A stretch of 64,000 nucleotides of DNA from Oscillospiraceae bacterium (GCA_028689635.1 JAQVCU010000002.1:20570-84569); one strand, 5' to 3'. Positions 27,687 through 37,866 are shown, counted from the stretch's first letter. Made by a program: numbers and translations. The notes: a model not told the origin generated them from the sequence alone.

Positions 27687-28694
27687 ATGAAAATTCTTTT
27701 GATCGGCGGTACCGGCAACATCAGCAGCTCCCTGACCCGGCTTTGTCTGGAACGGGGGGACGACGTCTGGCTTCTTAACCGGGGTTCCGCCCGGGAGTGG
27801 GAAGCCCTGGGCGCCCACAGCATCCTCTGCGATATCCGCCAGCCGGAGGAGGCCCGCAAGGCCCTGGCTGGGATGGAGTTTGACGCGGCGGTGGATTTTA
27901 TCTGCTATACCGAGGAACAGGCCCGGCTGGATGTGGAACTGCTGCGGGGAAAGGTGCGCCATTATGTCTTTATCAGCACCTGCATGGTCTATCAAAAGCC
28001 CTGCTTCCAGACGCCGGTCACCGAGGACGTGCCGCTGAAAAACGCCTTTAGCGATTACGCCAAGAATAAGATTGCCTGCGAGCTTTATCTGCAGGAGCGC
28101 TACCGGGAAGAGGATTTTCCCGTGACCATCGTCCGCCCCTCCCATACCTACGGGGAACACCGCCTGGTGGTGGGCCCGGTATTGGGGTGGCAGGTGTCGC
28201 ACTGGAACCTGGCGGACCGGATCCTCCGCGGCAAGCCTGTCATCGTCCACGGCAACGGCCGTACCCTTTGGACGGTGACCCACAGCGACGATTTTTGCCG
28301 TGGCCTGTATGGGCTGCTGGGCAATTACGCCGCCCTGGGCCATGCTTTCCACATCACCAGCGACGAAGCCCTCTCCTGGGATGAGATCATGGAGACCTAT
28401 GGCTGGGTGCTGGGCCGCCGCCCGGTGGTGGCGCATCTTTCGGAAGATTTTATTATCCGGGAGATGCCGGAAAAATTGGGCGCTATCCGCGGCGACATGG
28501 CGGAAAACGGTGTTTTCGATAACAGCAAGCTCAAGCGTTTTGTCCCCGGCTTTCGCGCGGAGATCCCTCTGCGGGAAGGGCTGGCAAGGTCGGTGGCCTG
28601 GTACCGGGCGGATCCGGCCCGCATGGCGGTGAGCGCAGAGGAAGACCTGCGGACCGACCGCATGATCGAAAAATGGGAATCGCTTTTAAAATAA
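27687..28694 (+). CDS. NAD-dependent epimerase/dehydratase (extended SDR) family protein
   Basis: 335 aa; ILLIGGTGNISSSLTRLCLERGDDVWLLNRG. Confidence 0.9.
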   Translation: MKILLIGGTGNISSSLTRLCLERGDDVWLLNRGSAREWEALGAHSILCDIRQPEEARKALAGMEFDAAVDFICYTEEQARLDVELLRGKVRHYVFISTCMVYQKPCFQTPVTEDVPLKNAFSDYAKNKIACELYLQERYREEDFPVTIVRPSHTYGEHRLVVGPVLGWQVSHWNLADRILRGKPVIVHGNGRTLWTVTHSDDFCRGLYGLLGNYAALGHAFHITSDEALSWDEIMETYGWVLGRRPVVAHLSEDFIIREMPEKLGAIRGDMAENGVFDNSKLKRFVPGFRAEIPLREGLARSVAWYRADPARMAVSAEEDLRTDRMIEKWESLLK

Positions 28695-28728
28695 GCTGCA
28701 AAAAAAGGACGGAGCAACGGAGACGGGC

Positions 28729-29574
28729 TTACTGTCCGCGAAAGCCCTTGCCGATGATCTCGCTGGAATTGGTGATCATAATAAAAGCGTGGGGATCCAC
28801 CTTGCGGGCAAACTGCCGGAGATGGACGGCCTGGGTGCGGTTGAGCACCGTGAGGATCACTTTTTTGGGCTCGTGGTGAAAGGCTCCCTCGCCATCCTGT
28901 ACCGTGGCGCCGCGGTGCAGCTCGTGGGTGATGTAATCGATGATCTCGTCCGCCTTGACGGTGACGATGGTGAAATACTTGCAGAGGTTGATGTTTTCGA
29001 TCACGGAATCCACCAGCATGGATTTCATCAGCAGGCCGAGGATGGAATAAAGCCCTGCTTTGATGCCGAACACAAAACAGGTGCTGACAGTGATCAGCAC
29101 GTCGGAACAGAACAGGGCGTGGCCGATGTTGAGATTGGTATATTTTTTCAGGATCATGGCCACCACGTCGGTGCCGCCGGTGGAGGCGTTGACGTTGAAC
29201 AAAAGGGCAGAGCCGATGGCGGGAAGGGTGACGGCGAACATCAGCTCCAACAGAGGCTCATCGGTGAGAGGCTGCTCTAAAGGGAGGATCTTCTCCAAAG
29301 CCCAGGTGGAAACAGACATCAAGGTACTGGCGTAGGCGGTTTTCAGGCCAAAGCCGCGGCCAAAGATCAAAAACCCCACCAGCAGCAGGCCCATGTTGAT
29401 GATGAACACCAAGGCGCCGGGGCTCAGGGCCGGAATGAAAGGGGCCAGCAAAATGGAGATACCGGTGACGCCGCCGGTGGAAAAATGGTTGGGGAATTTG
29501 AAAAAGTAAACGCCGACGGATACCATCAGTGTGGCGAAGGTAATGAGGGAATATTCTTTGAACTTTGCCTTCAT
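28729..29574 (-). CDS. YitT family membrane protein (DUF2179 C-terminal domain)
   Basis: 281 aa; FKFPNHFSTGGVTGISILLAPF, NASTGGTDVVAMILKKYTNLNIG. Confidence 0.92.
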   Translation of the reverse strand: MKAKFKEYSLITFATLMVSVGVYFFKFPNHFSTGGVTGISILLAPFIPALSPGALVFIINMGLLLVGFLIFGRGFGLKTAYASTLMSVSTWALEKILPLEQPLTDEPLLELMFAVTLPAIGSALLFNVNASTGGTDVVAMILKKYTNLNIGHALFCSDVLITVSTCFVFGIKAGLYSILGLLMKSMLVDSVIENINLCKYFTIVTVKADEIIDYITHELHRGATVQDGEGAFHHEPKKVILTVLNRTQAVHLRQFARKVDPHAFIMITNSSEIIGKGFRGQ

Positions 29575-29714
29575 AGTATGCTCCTCCGAAGATCAAAAAG
29601 GTCAGCGAGGAATGGCTGATTCGCCGCCATTGGTATTATAGGCCCGGACGGCGGCATTTACAAGCGGTTTTTTCCTTTTTTGCAGAATAGGGGGTTCCCC
29701 AGCCGAAAAGCGCA

Positions 29715-29746
29715 AAAAAGGAGCGGCTGTAACACAGCCGCTCCCA
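29715..29746 (-). terminator. Terminator downstream of flavodoxin-like gene
   Basis: GGAGCGGCTGT-AAC-ACAGCCGCTCC with T-run on minus strand. Confidence 0.8.
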
Positions 29747-29761
29747 GGAAAAACAGGGGGA

Positions 29762-30187
29762 TCAGTCCGCCAGGGCCTGGATGGTCTTATCCGTCCAGTC
29801 CTTCAGGTCTTTCAGGTTCTGCTCGGTGGGCTTGCCCTTTTTGAACAGGGAGGAAGCGACCTCGCAGAGGAAGGTCTCGCCGACAACGTCCACGCCGTTT
29901 TCGGCAAGGATCTTTTTCAGCTCGTTGGTGCTCTCGGCAGCTTTGGCGTTGGTGGCGAAGAAGGCGACATGTTTGGCGCGGGCGGGTTTCAAATCACGGA
30001 TGAAATCCAGGAAAGGCTTCTCGGGGGAAGCTTTGGCCACGTCAGTGCCGATGATCAGCAGCTTCTCGTTTTCCATGGGATAAGCGGGGGGGATGGAATC
30101 GGCCTTGATCCGGTATTCCCGGGAAAGATAGGTGATCATGTTTTCAGAAATTCCGGCTTTGGTGTAGTAAAGAACACGCAGTTTCAT
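29762..30187 (-). CDS. Flavodoxin-like protein
   Basis: MKLRVLYYTKAGISENMITYLSREYRIKADSIPP...KLLIIGTDV...KHVAFFATN; start at 30187 judged likely. Confidence 0.75.
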   Translation of the reverse strand: MKLRVLYYTKAGISENMITYLSREYRIKADSIPPAYPMENEKLLIIGTDVAKASPEKPFLDFIRDLKPARAKHVAFFATNAKAAESTNELKKILAENGVDVVGETFLCEVASSLFKKGKPTEQNLKDLKDWTDKTIQALAD

Positions 30188-30621
30188 AAGGTGGTTTCCT
30201 CCATTTTCCAATTTCTTATTTTGATGCCGTCATCCGGGACCCCCGACTCAAAATAAGGGAGGCAAGAGATCGTTCCGAATTTAAGCTTACCCATCTATTA
30301 TAAAAGCATTTGAGGAAAAAACCAACCCAAAATTATAAATTATTTGTAAAGATTGAAATGCTTTTGTATATTTTCACAAATCGGCGCTAAAGTTTTGGCG
30401 CTTCTGCGAAGAAAATACGCGGCCGCGGTTTTCCACAGGCCGGCTTTCGCGCTGTGGAAAGCTGGACAATGGATCTTTTACCGGAAATTTACCCTGGGAC
30501 GATGGCCGGTTTACAAAAAAAGCGCTACATTATAGATGCGGCGAGATGGGCGCGGAACGGGAACACCGGGGCCGAAGGCACCGCGTATGGTATGATTTTT
30601 TTCAGTTTGCTTCCAGAAAAA

Positions 30622-30650
30622 CAAAGGCGGGCCGTTTGGCCCGCCTTTGT
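30622..30650 (-). terminator. Terminator downstream of pgsA
   Basis: CAAAGGCGGGCC-GTTT-GGCCCGCCTTTG. Confidence 0.88.
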
Positions 30651-30696
30651 TTTATTTTCCCCGGCGAGGGGCTGGGTTTTTGAAAAAGGCAAAGCC

Positions 30697-31257
30697 TTAT
30701 TTTACGTCCCGCAGAAGGGCGCGGTTGCCCCAGAGATAGTTGACGCCGCTGAAGACGGTAAGGGCCGTCACCAGCCAAAGCAGAAGATCGAGGAAAAACC
30801 CGACAGCGCCTGGCAGGGCAACCAGCCCCCCCAGCCAGGAAAAGAACAGCACAGCGATGATCCAGACCATCTGCGTGACGGTTTTCCACTTTCCCCAAAT
30901 ATCGGCGGCGATGACCGCCCCTTTCCCGGCGCCGATGAGCCGCAGGGAGGTAACGGTAAATTCCCGGGCGATGATGCCCGCGATGAGCACGGCGGGGGCG
31001 AACCCCAGCTCGATAAAACAGATCATAGCGCTGGTCACCAAAATCTTATCCGCCAGGGGATCCATAAATTTCCCAAAATCCGTCACAAGGCCGTCCCGGC
31101 GGGCCAGATAACCGTCCAGCAGGTCGGTCAGGGAGGCGGCGGTAAAGACGGCCAGGGCCAGAAGGTAGTGATGGGGGATCGCTTCGATCATGAGCAGCGC
31201 CACAAAGACCGGCACCAGGCAGACGCGCAGGACGGTAAGCTTATTGGGCGTATTCAT
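30697..31257 (-). CDS. pgsA: CDP-diacylglycerol--glycerol-3-phosphate 3-phosphatidyltransferase
   Basis: 186 aa; MNTPNKLTVLRVCLVPVFV; CDP-alcohol transferase motif SLTDLLDGYLARRDGLVTDFGKFMDPLADK. Confidence 0.95.
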   Translation of the reverse strand: MNTPNKLTVLRVCLVPVFVALLMIEAIPHHYLLALAVFTAASLTDLLDGYLARRDGLVTDFGKFMDPLADKILVTSAMICFIELGFAPAVLIAGIIAREFTVTSLRLIGAGKGAVIAADIWGKWKTVTQMVWIIAVLFFSWLGGLVALPGAVGFFLDLLLWLVTALTVFSGVNYLWGNRALLRDVK

Positions 31258-31260
31258 GGG

Positions 31261-32595
31261 TTATTCTTCCACCACCGATCCGATCAGGTCGTAATCCAGC
31301 ACTTCCTCCACCCGCATGGTAACATATTCGCCGATGGAGAGCTTGCGGCGGGGGCTCGTAAAAAACACCTTCCCGTCGATATCAGGGGCGTCCGCGGCGG
31401 TGCGGCCAAAATAGCTTTCCGCCAGACGGTCAAAGCCCTCCACCACGGCGGTGAGCTCTTTCCCCAGCATTTTTTCGTTGTTTTCTTCCAAAATACGCAT
31501 CTGTTCGTCCATGATGATCTCGGCGCGGCGGCGTTTTGTCTCCTCGTCCACCTGGTCCTCCCGTGCGGCGGCGGGGGTGTCCTCTTCGGCGGAATAGGTA
31601 AAGCAGCCCAGGCGGTCAAAGCGGATCTCCCGGACAAATTCGCACAGCTCGCCGAACTCCTCCTCAGTTTCCCCGGGAAAGCCGGTGATCAGGGTGGTGC
31701 GCAGGACGATGCCCGGCACCATTTCGCGGATGTGGTGCATCAAGGCGGTAAGGCTTGCCCGGTCGCCGCTGCGGTTCATCTCCCGCAGGACCCGGCCGCT
31801 GGCATGCTGCAGGGGAATATCCAGATATTTGACGATTTTTTCTTCCCGGGCAACCACCTCCAACAGCTTGTCGGTGATGCGGTCGGGATAAGTATACAGG
31901 ATGCGGATCCAGCGGATGCCGTCGATCCGGCACAGCTCGGTGAGCAGCTCGGCCAGGCGCGGTTCCCCGTACAGGTCGCTGCCGTAGCGGGTGGTATCCT
32001 GGGCGATGACATTGATCTCGGTGACGCCGTTTTCGGCCAGATGGCGGGCTTCCCGAAGCACATCTTCCATGGGGCGGCTGCGAAAACGCCCCCGGATGAG
32101 AGGGATAGCGCAGTAGGTACAGCGGTTGTCACAGCCGTCGGCTACCTTCAGATAGGCGAAAAAGGGCAGGTTGGAGATGACGCGGTCGCCGGAGAGCAGC
32201 AGCTTTTCCTTATCGGCAAAGCGGTATACCTGTTCCCCGCCCAAAGCCTTTTCAATGGCCTCCACGATATCTTCGTTGGAGCCGATGCCGAGGATGACGT
32301 CGGCTTCGGGGATCTCCTTGGCCATTTCCATCTGGTAGCGTTCCGCCAGGCAGCCGGTGATGACCACCACCTTGATGCGGCCCTCTTTTTTGAGGGTGAT
32401 AAACTCTAAAATATTTTCGATGGACTCCTTTTTGGCGTCCTCAATAAACCCGCAGGTGTTGATGATGACCACGTCGCACAGCCCCGCGTCGGTGCAGAGC
32501 TCCCACCCGCGTTTTTTGAGCATGGAGAGCATGATCTCGGCGTCTACCTGGTTTTTGGAGCACCCCAGGGAGACCATTCCAACTTTAATCGGCAT
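31261..32595 (-). CDS. rimO: 30S ribosomal protein S12 methylthiotransferase
   Basis: MPIKVGMVSLGCSKNQVDAEIMLSML; radical-SAM CDNRCTYCAIP; C-terminal TRAM-like region. Confidence 0.95.
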   Translation of the reverse strand: MPIKVGMVSLGCSKNQVDAEIMLSMLKKRGWELCTDAGLCDVVIINTCGFIEDAKKESIENILEFITLKKEGRIKVVVITGCLAERYQMEMAKEIPEADVILGIGSNEDIVEAIEKALGGEQVYRFADKEKLLLSGDRVISNLPFFAYLKVADGCDNRCTYCAIPLIRGRFRSRPMEDVLREARHLAENGVTEINVIAQDTTRYGSDLYGEPRLAELLTELCRIDGIRWIRILYTYPDRITDKLLEVVAREEKIVKYLDIPLQHASGRVLREMNRSGDRASLTALMHHIREMVPGIVLRTTLITGFPGETEEEFGELCEFVREIRFDRLGCFTYSAEEDTPAAAREDQVDEETKRRRAEIIMDEQMRILEENNEKMLGKELTAVVEGFDRLAESYFGRTAADAPDIDGKVFFTSPRRKLSIGEYVTMRVEEVLDYDLIGSVVEE

Positions 32596-33226
32596 AATCT
32601 TCTTCCTCACTGTGATCGTAATATTGCAGCGCACGGCGGATGTCTTCATAGGCGTAGCCCAGGCGCTGCAGTGCCTGGATGGTTTTGTTCCGGCCCTTGG
32701 GATCGTCCAAAAAACGAAGGTATTTGCGGTCGATCAGGGCGCAGAGTTTCTGAGCCACGTCTTCTTCGGTGTTTTCTTCCCCCAGGCGCTCCAGCTCACG
32801 GGAGATGAGCTCTCGGTCAAGGCCTTTGCGGGACATTTCCTGGCGGATGCGCCCGGCGCCGTAGCCTTTAAAGCGCCAGAGATGGTCGGCAAAACGACGG
32901 GCGTAATCCTCGTCGTTTAAAAGGCCCAGTTCCTCCATCCGCGCCGCCACAGTTTCGGCGGTTTCCCGGCAAGAAGTGCGGGCCAGTTTTTGCGTCAGCT
33001 CCTCTTTGGCGTAGCTCTTTTTTTCCAGCAGATATAAGGCCCGTTCCCGGGTGCGGCGCAGCTCCGCTTTTTTTTGGAGCTCGTCCAGCCGCTGGGGCGT
33101 GACCTCGACCCCGGCCCGGATCTTTTCGGTCAGCAGGGTCTCCTCGTTGAGCATGAGGGCGTATTCCCCCTCCACGAAGACGGCGTAACCCTCGCCTTTG
33201 CGTTTTTCCACGGCGGTGACCAGCAT
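32585..33226 (-). CDS. recX: RecX regulatory protein
   Basis: 213 aa; RALYLLEKKSYAKEELTQKL, DEDYARRFADHLWRFKGYGAGRIRQEMSRKGLDRELI; upstream neighbour is recA. Confidence 0.92.
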   Translation of the reverse strand: MLVTAVEKRKGEGYAVFVEGEYALMLNEETLLTEKIRAGVEVTPQRLDELQKKAELRRTRERALYLLEKKSYAKEELTQKLARTSCRETAETVAARMEELGLLNDEDYARRFADHLWRFKGYGAGRIRQEMSRKGLDRELISRELERLGEENTEEDVAQKLCALIDRKYLRFLDDPKGRNKTIQALQRLGYAYEDIRRALQYYDHSEEEDYAD

Positions 33227-33229
33227 GGC

Positions 33230-34366
33230 TTACTCCTCGACCTCTACGTCGATGTCCGCCTCGCTCCCGGCGTCGTCGTTATCCGACGCGTTGGCGCCAG
33301 CGGAAGTGGCCTTTTTGCTTTTCCCCCCGCGGGAGAAATTGAGTTTGTCGGCGTTGGCGCGGATCTGTTTATCCAGCTCGTCGCAAAACTCGGGGTGCTG
33401 CTGCAGATAGATCTTTACGTTGTCGCGGCCCTGGCCGAGGCGCTCGTCGTGATAGCTGAACCACGCGCCGCTTTTGTTGATGATATCCAGCTTCACCGCC
33501 AGATCCAGAAGCTCTCCGGCCCGGGAGATCCCCTGGCCGTACATGATATCGAATTCCGCCTCTTTGAAGGGCGGCGCCACTTTGTTTTTGACGATCTTGA
33601 CCCGGGTGTGGTTGCCGATGATGTCGGTGCCGCTCTTGAGCTGCTCGACGCGGCGGACATCCAGGCGCACGGAGGAATAGAACTTGAGGGCCCGTCCGCC
33701 GGGGGTGACCTCCGGGTTGCCGTAGACCACGCCCACTTTTTCACGCAGCTGGTTGATAAAAACAGCTACGCAGTTGGATTTGGAGATAACGCCGGTGAGC
33801 TTTCTCAGGGCCTGGGACATCAGGCGGGCCTGCAGGCCCACATGGGAATCGCCCATTTCGCCTTCGATCTCCGCCCGGGGCACCATGGCGGCGACAGAGT
33901 CGATGACGATGACGTCGATGGCGCCGGAGCGCACCAGCGCTTCGGTGATCTCCAGGGCCTGCTCGCCGGTATCCGGCTGAGAGACCAGCAGGGAATCGGT
34001 ATCCACCCCCAGGGCTTTGGCGTACACCGGGTCCAGGGCGTGCTCCACATCGATGAAAGCGGCTTCGCCGCCGGCCTTTTGGGCCTGCGCCACGATGTGG
34101 AGGGCCACGGTGGTCTTACCGGAGCTCTCTGGCCCGTAGATCTCTACGATGCGTCCGCGGGGCACGCCGCCGATGCCAAGGGCCAGATCCAGGGCGATGG
34201 AGCCGGTGGAGATGGCTTCGACGTTGAGGGCGGCGGAGGAGCCAAGCTTCATCACAGCGCCCTTGCCAAACTGTTTTTCGATCTGGCTGATAGCGGAATC
34301 CAAAGCCTTCTGTTTGTCGTCCCGGGTCATTTTATCTTTTGCTGCGGTCGTTTTTTCAGTTGCCAT
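33230..34366 (-). CDS. recA: Recombinase RecA
   Basis: [13 protein letters not shown]...[22 protein letters not shown]; Walker [10 protein letters not shown]. Confidence 0.98.
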   Translation of the reverse strand: MATEKTTAAKDKMTRDDKQKALDSAISQIEKQFGKGAVMKLGSSAALNVEAISTGSIALDLALGIGGVPRGRIVEIYGPESSGKTTVALHIVAQAQKAGGEAAFIDVEHALDPVYAKALGVDTDSLLVSQPDTGEQALEITEALVRSGAIDVIVIDSVAAMVPRAEIEGEMGDSHVGLQARLMSQALRKLTGVISKSNCVAVFINQLREKVGVVYGNPEVTPGGRALKFYSSVRLDVRRVEQLKSGTDIIGNHTRVKIVKNKVAPPFKEAEFDIMYGQGISRAGELLDLAVKLDIINKSGAWFSYHDERLGQGRDNVKIYLQQHPEFCDELDKQIRANADKLNFSRGGKSKKATSAGANASDNDDAGSEADIDVEVEE

Positions 34367-34456
34367 GTTGTTTGAACCTCCATCGTGGCCCGTTCCGCCG
34401 CGGCGGAGGGCAGGCTGCGCGCCCAAACGGGCCCGCGGGGCGCTTCTTTTCTATTT

Positions 34457-34485
34457 ATTATAGACGATTGGCCGGTAAAGTGCAA
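34457..34485 (-). promoter_or_regulatory. Candidate sigma-A promoter of recA
   Basis: Minus strand TTGCAC-17 nt-TATAAT. Confidence 0.75.
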
Positions 34486-34502
34486 TAAGTTACGGAAAAT
34501 TT

Positions 34503-34516
34503 AAAAACGTATGTTC
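34503..34516 (-). promoter_or_regulatory. Candidate LexA/SOS box upstream of recA
   Basis: Minus strand GGAACATACGTTTT versus Firmicutes LexA consensus CGAACRNRYGTTYC (12/14). Confidence 0.6.
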
Positions 34517-34523
34517 CTGCTCT

Positions 34524-34556
34524 GGGATGCCGCCGGAAAACCCGGCGGCATCCCCA
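34524..34556 (-). terminator. Terminator downstream of nrdJ
   Basis: GGGATGCCGCCGG...CCGGCGGCATCCC. Confidence 0.75.
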
Positions 34557-34574
34557 AAAAGTCCCGTAAAACGA

Positions 34575-36839
34575 TCAGTTGCATTTAGAGTAGCCGCAGG
34601 AGCGGCAGGCCACGCATCCTCCCTCGTGTTCCAAAAGGGCGCCGCATTCCGGGCAGTGGCGCATGGCGTCCAGGGGATCCCCGGCGGGGGCGGCTGGGCT
34701 GGCGGCGGGAGCGGCAGGTTCCTGGCCGGTGAGCATCACCAGGTCGTTCATCTCCCGATGGGCTTTTTGAAAATCCGCCACCTTGCGGATGACCCGGGCG
34801 ATGGCGTCGGGGCAGGAGGTGCATTTCATGCCGGGCTGGCGGATGGTGGAGGGGCAGCGGATGCCGCGCAGCTGGGCGATGATCTCATCCGCGGAGACGC
34901 CGGAGCGCAGGGCGATGGAAACAAGGCGGGCAGTGGCCTCCGACTGGGAGGGACAGCCCCCCGCTTTGCCGGTGCTGGTGAACACCTCGCAGATACCGCG
35001 GTCGTCGTAATTCACCGTCACATACAGGTTGCCGCAGCCGATCCTCATGCGCTCGGTAATGCCGCTGGTCACCTCGGGGCGCGGGCGGGGGGTGATGGCC
35101 GCCGGGGCCGCCCCGGCAGCCTCGCCGGTTTTGACCTCTCCGATGTTGAGCACCTGGTTGTCCCGGCTGCCGTCCCGGTAGATGGTAACGCCTTTGCAGC
35201 CCAGCTGCCAAGCCAGCTGATAGACCCTTGCCACGTCCTCGCGGGTGGCGTCGTGGGTGAAATTGACCGTTTTGGAGACGGCGTTATCGGTGTGGCGCTG
35301 GAAGGCCGCCTGCATCCGGATGTGATATTCCGGGCTGATGTCGTGGGAGGCGACGAAAAGCTCCCGCAGCTCCCGGGGGAGGGCGTCGATATGGGCAAGG
35401 GAGCCCGCGGCGGCGATCTGCTTCATCAGCTCGTCGGAATAAAGGCCGCAGGATTCCAAGGCGGCCTTGAGCACCGGGTTCACCTCGATCATTTCGGTGT
35501 TGTCCATGATATTGCGGATGAACACATAGGCAAAGACCGGCTCCACGCCGGAGGAGCATCCGGCCAGGATAGAAAGGGTGCCGGTGGGGGCGATGGTGGT
35601 GATGGTGGCGTTGCGCAAAGGCTCTTGACCTGCGTAGACGCTTTCGTCAAACAAGGGGAAAGCGCCGCGGATTTTGGCCAGCCGGCGGCTTTCCGCCCGG
35701 CCCGCTTCGGTGATGTGGCCCATGATCTGTTCCGCCAGCTCCACCGCCCGGTCGGAATTGTAGGGGATGCCCAGCATCAGCAGCATATCCGCCCAGCCCA
35801 TAACGCCAAGGCCGATCTTGCGGGTCTGCCGGGTGACAAAACCGATGCGTTCCAGAGGATACTGATTCACGTCGATGACGTTATCCAGAAAATGGACCGC
35901 GTCCTGCACCAGGGCGGTGAGCTTTTCGTAATCGATCACTGGGCCGGCGGCGGAGGTCTCCACGATCCGGGTCAGGTTGATGGACCCCAGGTTACAGGAT
36001 TCATAGGGCAGCAGGGGCTGCTCGCCGCAGGGGTTGGTGCTTTCGATCTCGCCCTGGGAGGGGACCACGTTGTCCCGGTTGAGGCGGTCTAAAAAGATGA
36101 TGCCGGGCTCGCCGTTGCGCCAGGCGCTGTCCACGATCTTCCCAAGCACTTCCCGGGCGTCCAGTTGGGCCACGGGCTGCTGGGTATGAGGATCCACCAG
36201 GTCGTAGGGCAGGCCCTGGGAGGCGGCTTCCATAAAGGCCTCGGTGACGCCTACGGAGAGGTTGAAATTGGTGATCTCGGCGTTATCCTTTTTGCAGTCG
36301 ATAAACTGGAGGATATCCGGGTGATCGATGCGCAGGATCCCCATATTGGCGCCGCGGCGGGTGCCGCCCTGTTTGACGGCTTCGGTTGCCATGTTGAACA
36401 CCCGCATAAAGCTGATGGGGCCGGAGGCCACGCCGCCGGTGCTGTGCACGCTGCTGCCCGCCGGGCGCAGGCGGGAGAAGGAAAACCCTGTGCCGCCGCC
36501 GGATTTATGGATGAGGGCGGCCTGCTTTACCGCCTCAAAAATATCCTCCATGGTGTCCTCCACCGGCAGCACAAAACAGGCGGAGAGCTGGCCCAGGGGC
36601 CGCCCCGCGTTCATCAGGGTGGGGGAGTTGGGAAGAAATTCCAGATCGGTCATCATCTGATAAAAACGCTCTTCCAAAGCGGCGCAGCCGGCGTCCGGGC
36701 TATAGGCCAGGTCCGCCGCGGCGATGGTGTGGGCAACCCGGCGGAACAGATCCTCCGGAGTCTCCAGCAAAACGCCGGCCTCGTCCTTTTGCAGGTAGCG
36801 GCGGCGCAGCACCGTAAGGGCGTTGGGAGACAGGTTCAT
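34575..36839 (-). CDS. nrdJ: Adenosylcobalamin-dependent (class II) ribonucleoside-diphosphate reductase
   Basis: LEFLPNSPTLMNAGRPLGQLSACFVLPVEDTMEDIF, NPCGEQPLLPYESCNLGSINL; C-terminal CPECGALLEHEGGCVACRSCGYSKC; start at 36839 judged likely. Confidence 0.95.
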   Translation of the reverse strand: MNLSPNALTVLRRRYLQKDEAGVLLETPEDLFRRVAHTIAAADLAYSPDAGCAALEERFYQMMTDLEFLPNSPTLMNAGRPLGQLSACFVLPVEDTMEDIFEAVKQAALIHKSGGGTGFSFSRLRPAGSSVHSTGGVASGPISFMRVFNMATEAVKQGGTRRGANMGILRIDHPDILQFIDCKKDNAEITNFNLSVGVTEAFMEAASQGLPYDLVDPHTQQPVAQLDAREVLGKIVDSAWRNGEPGIIFLDRLNRDNVVPSQGEIESTNPCGEQPLLPYESCNLGSINLTRIVETSAAGPVIDYEKLTALVQDAVHFLDNVIDVNQYPLERIGFVTRQTRKIGLGVMGWADMLLMLGIPYNSDRAVELAEQIMGHITEAGRAESRRLAKIRGAFPLFDESVYAGQEPLRNATITTIAPTGTLSILAGCSSGVEPVFAYVFIRNIMDNTEMIEVNPVLKAALESCGLYSDELMKQIAAAGSLAHIDALPRELRELFVASHDISPEYHIRMQAAFQRHTDNAVSKTVNFTHDATREDVARVYQLAWQLGCKGVTIYRDGSRDNQVLNIGEVKTGEAAGAAPAAITPRPRPEVTSGITERMRIGCGNLYVTVNYDDRGICEVFTSTGKAGGCPSQSEATARLVSIALRSGVSADEIIAQLRGIRCPSTIRQPGMKCTSCPDAIARVIRKVADFQKAHREMNDLVMLTGQEPAAPAASPAAPAGDPLDAMRHCPECGALLEHEGGCVACRSCGYSKCN

Positions 36840-36862
36840 AAAGCACACTCCTTCAAAATAAT

Positions 36863-36908
36863 TCGATATATTGTATAAAAATATGGCAAAAGATACTATA
36901 TATTGTAT
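36863..36908 (-). promoter_or_regulatory. Candidate pair of NrdR boxes upstream of nrdJ
   Basis: CGATATATTGTA (36864-36875) and CTATATATTGTA (36896-36907), 32 bp apart. Confidence 0.7.
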
Positions 36909-37064
36909 CACATTTTTCGCTCTTTGCAATGGGGACGGGGCGGAAACGAAAAGAATATTTAAGGGAGCGCGGGGGAAATCTTCGGCACAGATTGTATTCC
37001 GGCAGGGGTTATGGTACAATTTAAATATTACAATTCAACGCTTTTCCGCGCAAAAGGAAAGGAA

Positions 37065-37811
37065 ATGCTTTTCATGAAAAAATTGCTGGAATCCAAACAG
37101 ACAAAAATCGTCCTGGTAGCGGTCATGCTGGCGTCGCTGCTGCTGACGATCATCGCGGTGACCCTGCCTCTGGCCCGCCGGGCGGAGAAGATCGATCTGC
37201 TGGGCGCGAACGCCCTTTCCACCGGGGAATCCGTCGCCATCTCCGTGGGCCACTACAGCGGGGCGCAGATCAAGGCTCTGGCGGCGAACCCACAGGAGAG
37301 CGCCACCTACGGCGACCTGTGCGATCTGCTTACCAAACTGAAAGGCCATTATGGGCTAAAAGACCTTTACACGGTGAATAAGGGCCTTGGCGGCGCGTAT
37401 TTTTACCTGTTGGACGCCAACTACCGCAGCAACGCCACCCCGGGGACGGATTATAAAGAGGTGGGCAGCCCCATGGACGCCGCCGGAATGAGCCGGGATC
37501 TCAAGACCCTGCTGGATAAGATCGATAGCGGGGCGCTGCCGTCGGGGTATACCAAAAACATCGTCAAAGAGGGCGCAGGCGGATACATCGTCGTCGCCAT
37601 CCCTGTGGCGGATCGCAGCGGAGAGACCGTCACCATCCTTTGTATGAACGTGGCGCTGGACAACGTGGAATTTAACCAGTTCTATTTTATCGATCTCAAT
37701 TATGTCGCGTGGTTCTTCGGCGCGCTGTCTGTCCTTTCCCTGGGGGCGCTGCTTCTGCTTCGCCGCCGGGCGGCAAAGGCAAAACAGCAGGAAATGGAAG
37801 AGGAAGAATAA
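37065..37811 (+). CDS. Membrane-anchored hypothetical protein with sensor-like extracytoplasmic domain and no output domain
   Basis: N- and C-terminal TM segments flanking ~160 aa; no cytoplasmic signalling domain. Confidence 0.65.
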   Translation: MLFMKKLLESKQTKIVLVAVMLASLLLTIIAVTLPLARRAEKIDLLGANALSTGESVAISVGHYSGAQIKALAANPQESATYGDLCDLLTKLKGHYGLKDLYTVNKGLGGAYFYLLDANYRSNATPGTDYKEVGSPMDAAGMSRDLKTLLDKIDSGALPSGYTKNIVKEGAGGYIVVAIPVADRSGETVTILCMNVALDNVEFNQFYFIDLNYVAWFFGALSVLSLGALLLLRRRAAKAKQQEMEEEE

Positions 37812-37830
37812 CAGCGGTGCTGGCAACGGG

Positions 37831-37866
37831 GCCGGCCGGGGCGTTTTGCCCCGGCCGGCGTTTTTG
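37831..37866 (+). terminator. Rho-independent terminator
   Basis: GCCGGCCGGGGC-GTTTT-GCCCCGGCCGGC GTTTTT. Confidence 0.9.

Noticed and set aside
30454-32409. 651-aa plus-strand ORF
   Set aside because: Antisense to pgsA and rimO, both unmistakable; GC-driven open frame
34527-36092. 521-aa plus-strand ORF
   Set aside because: Antisense to nrdJ; composition typical of shadow ORFs
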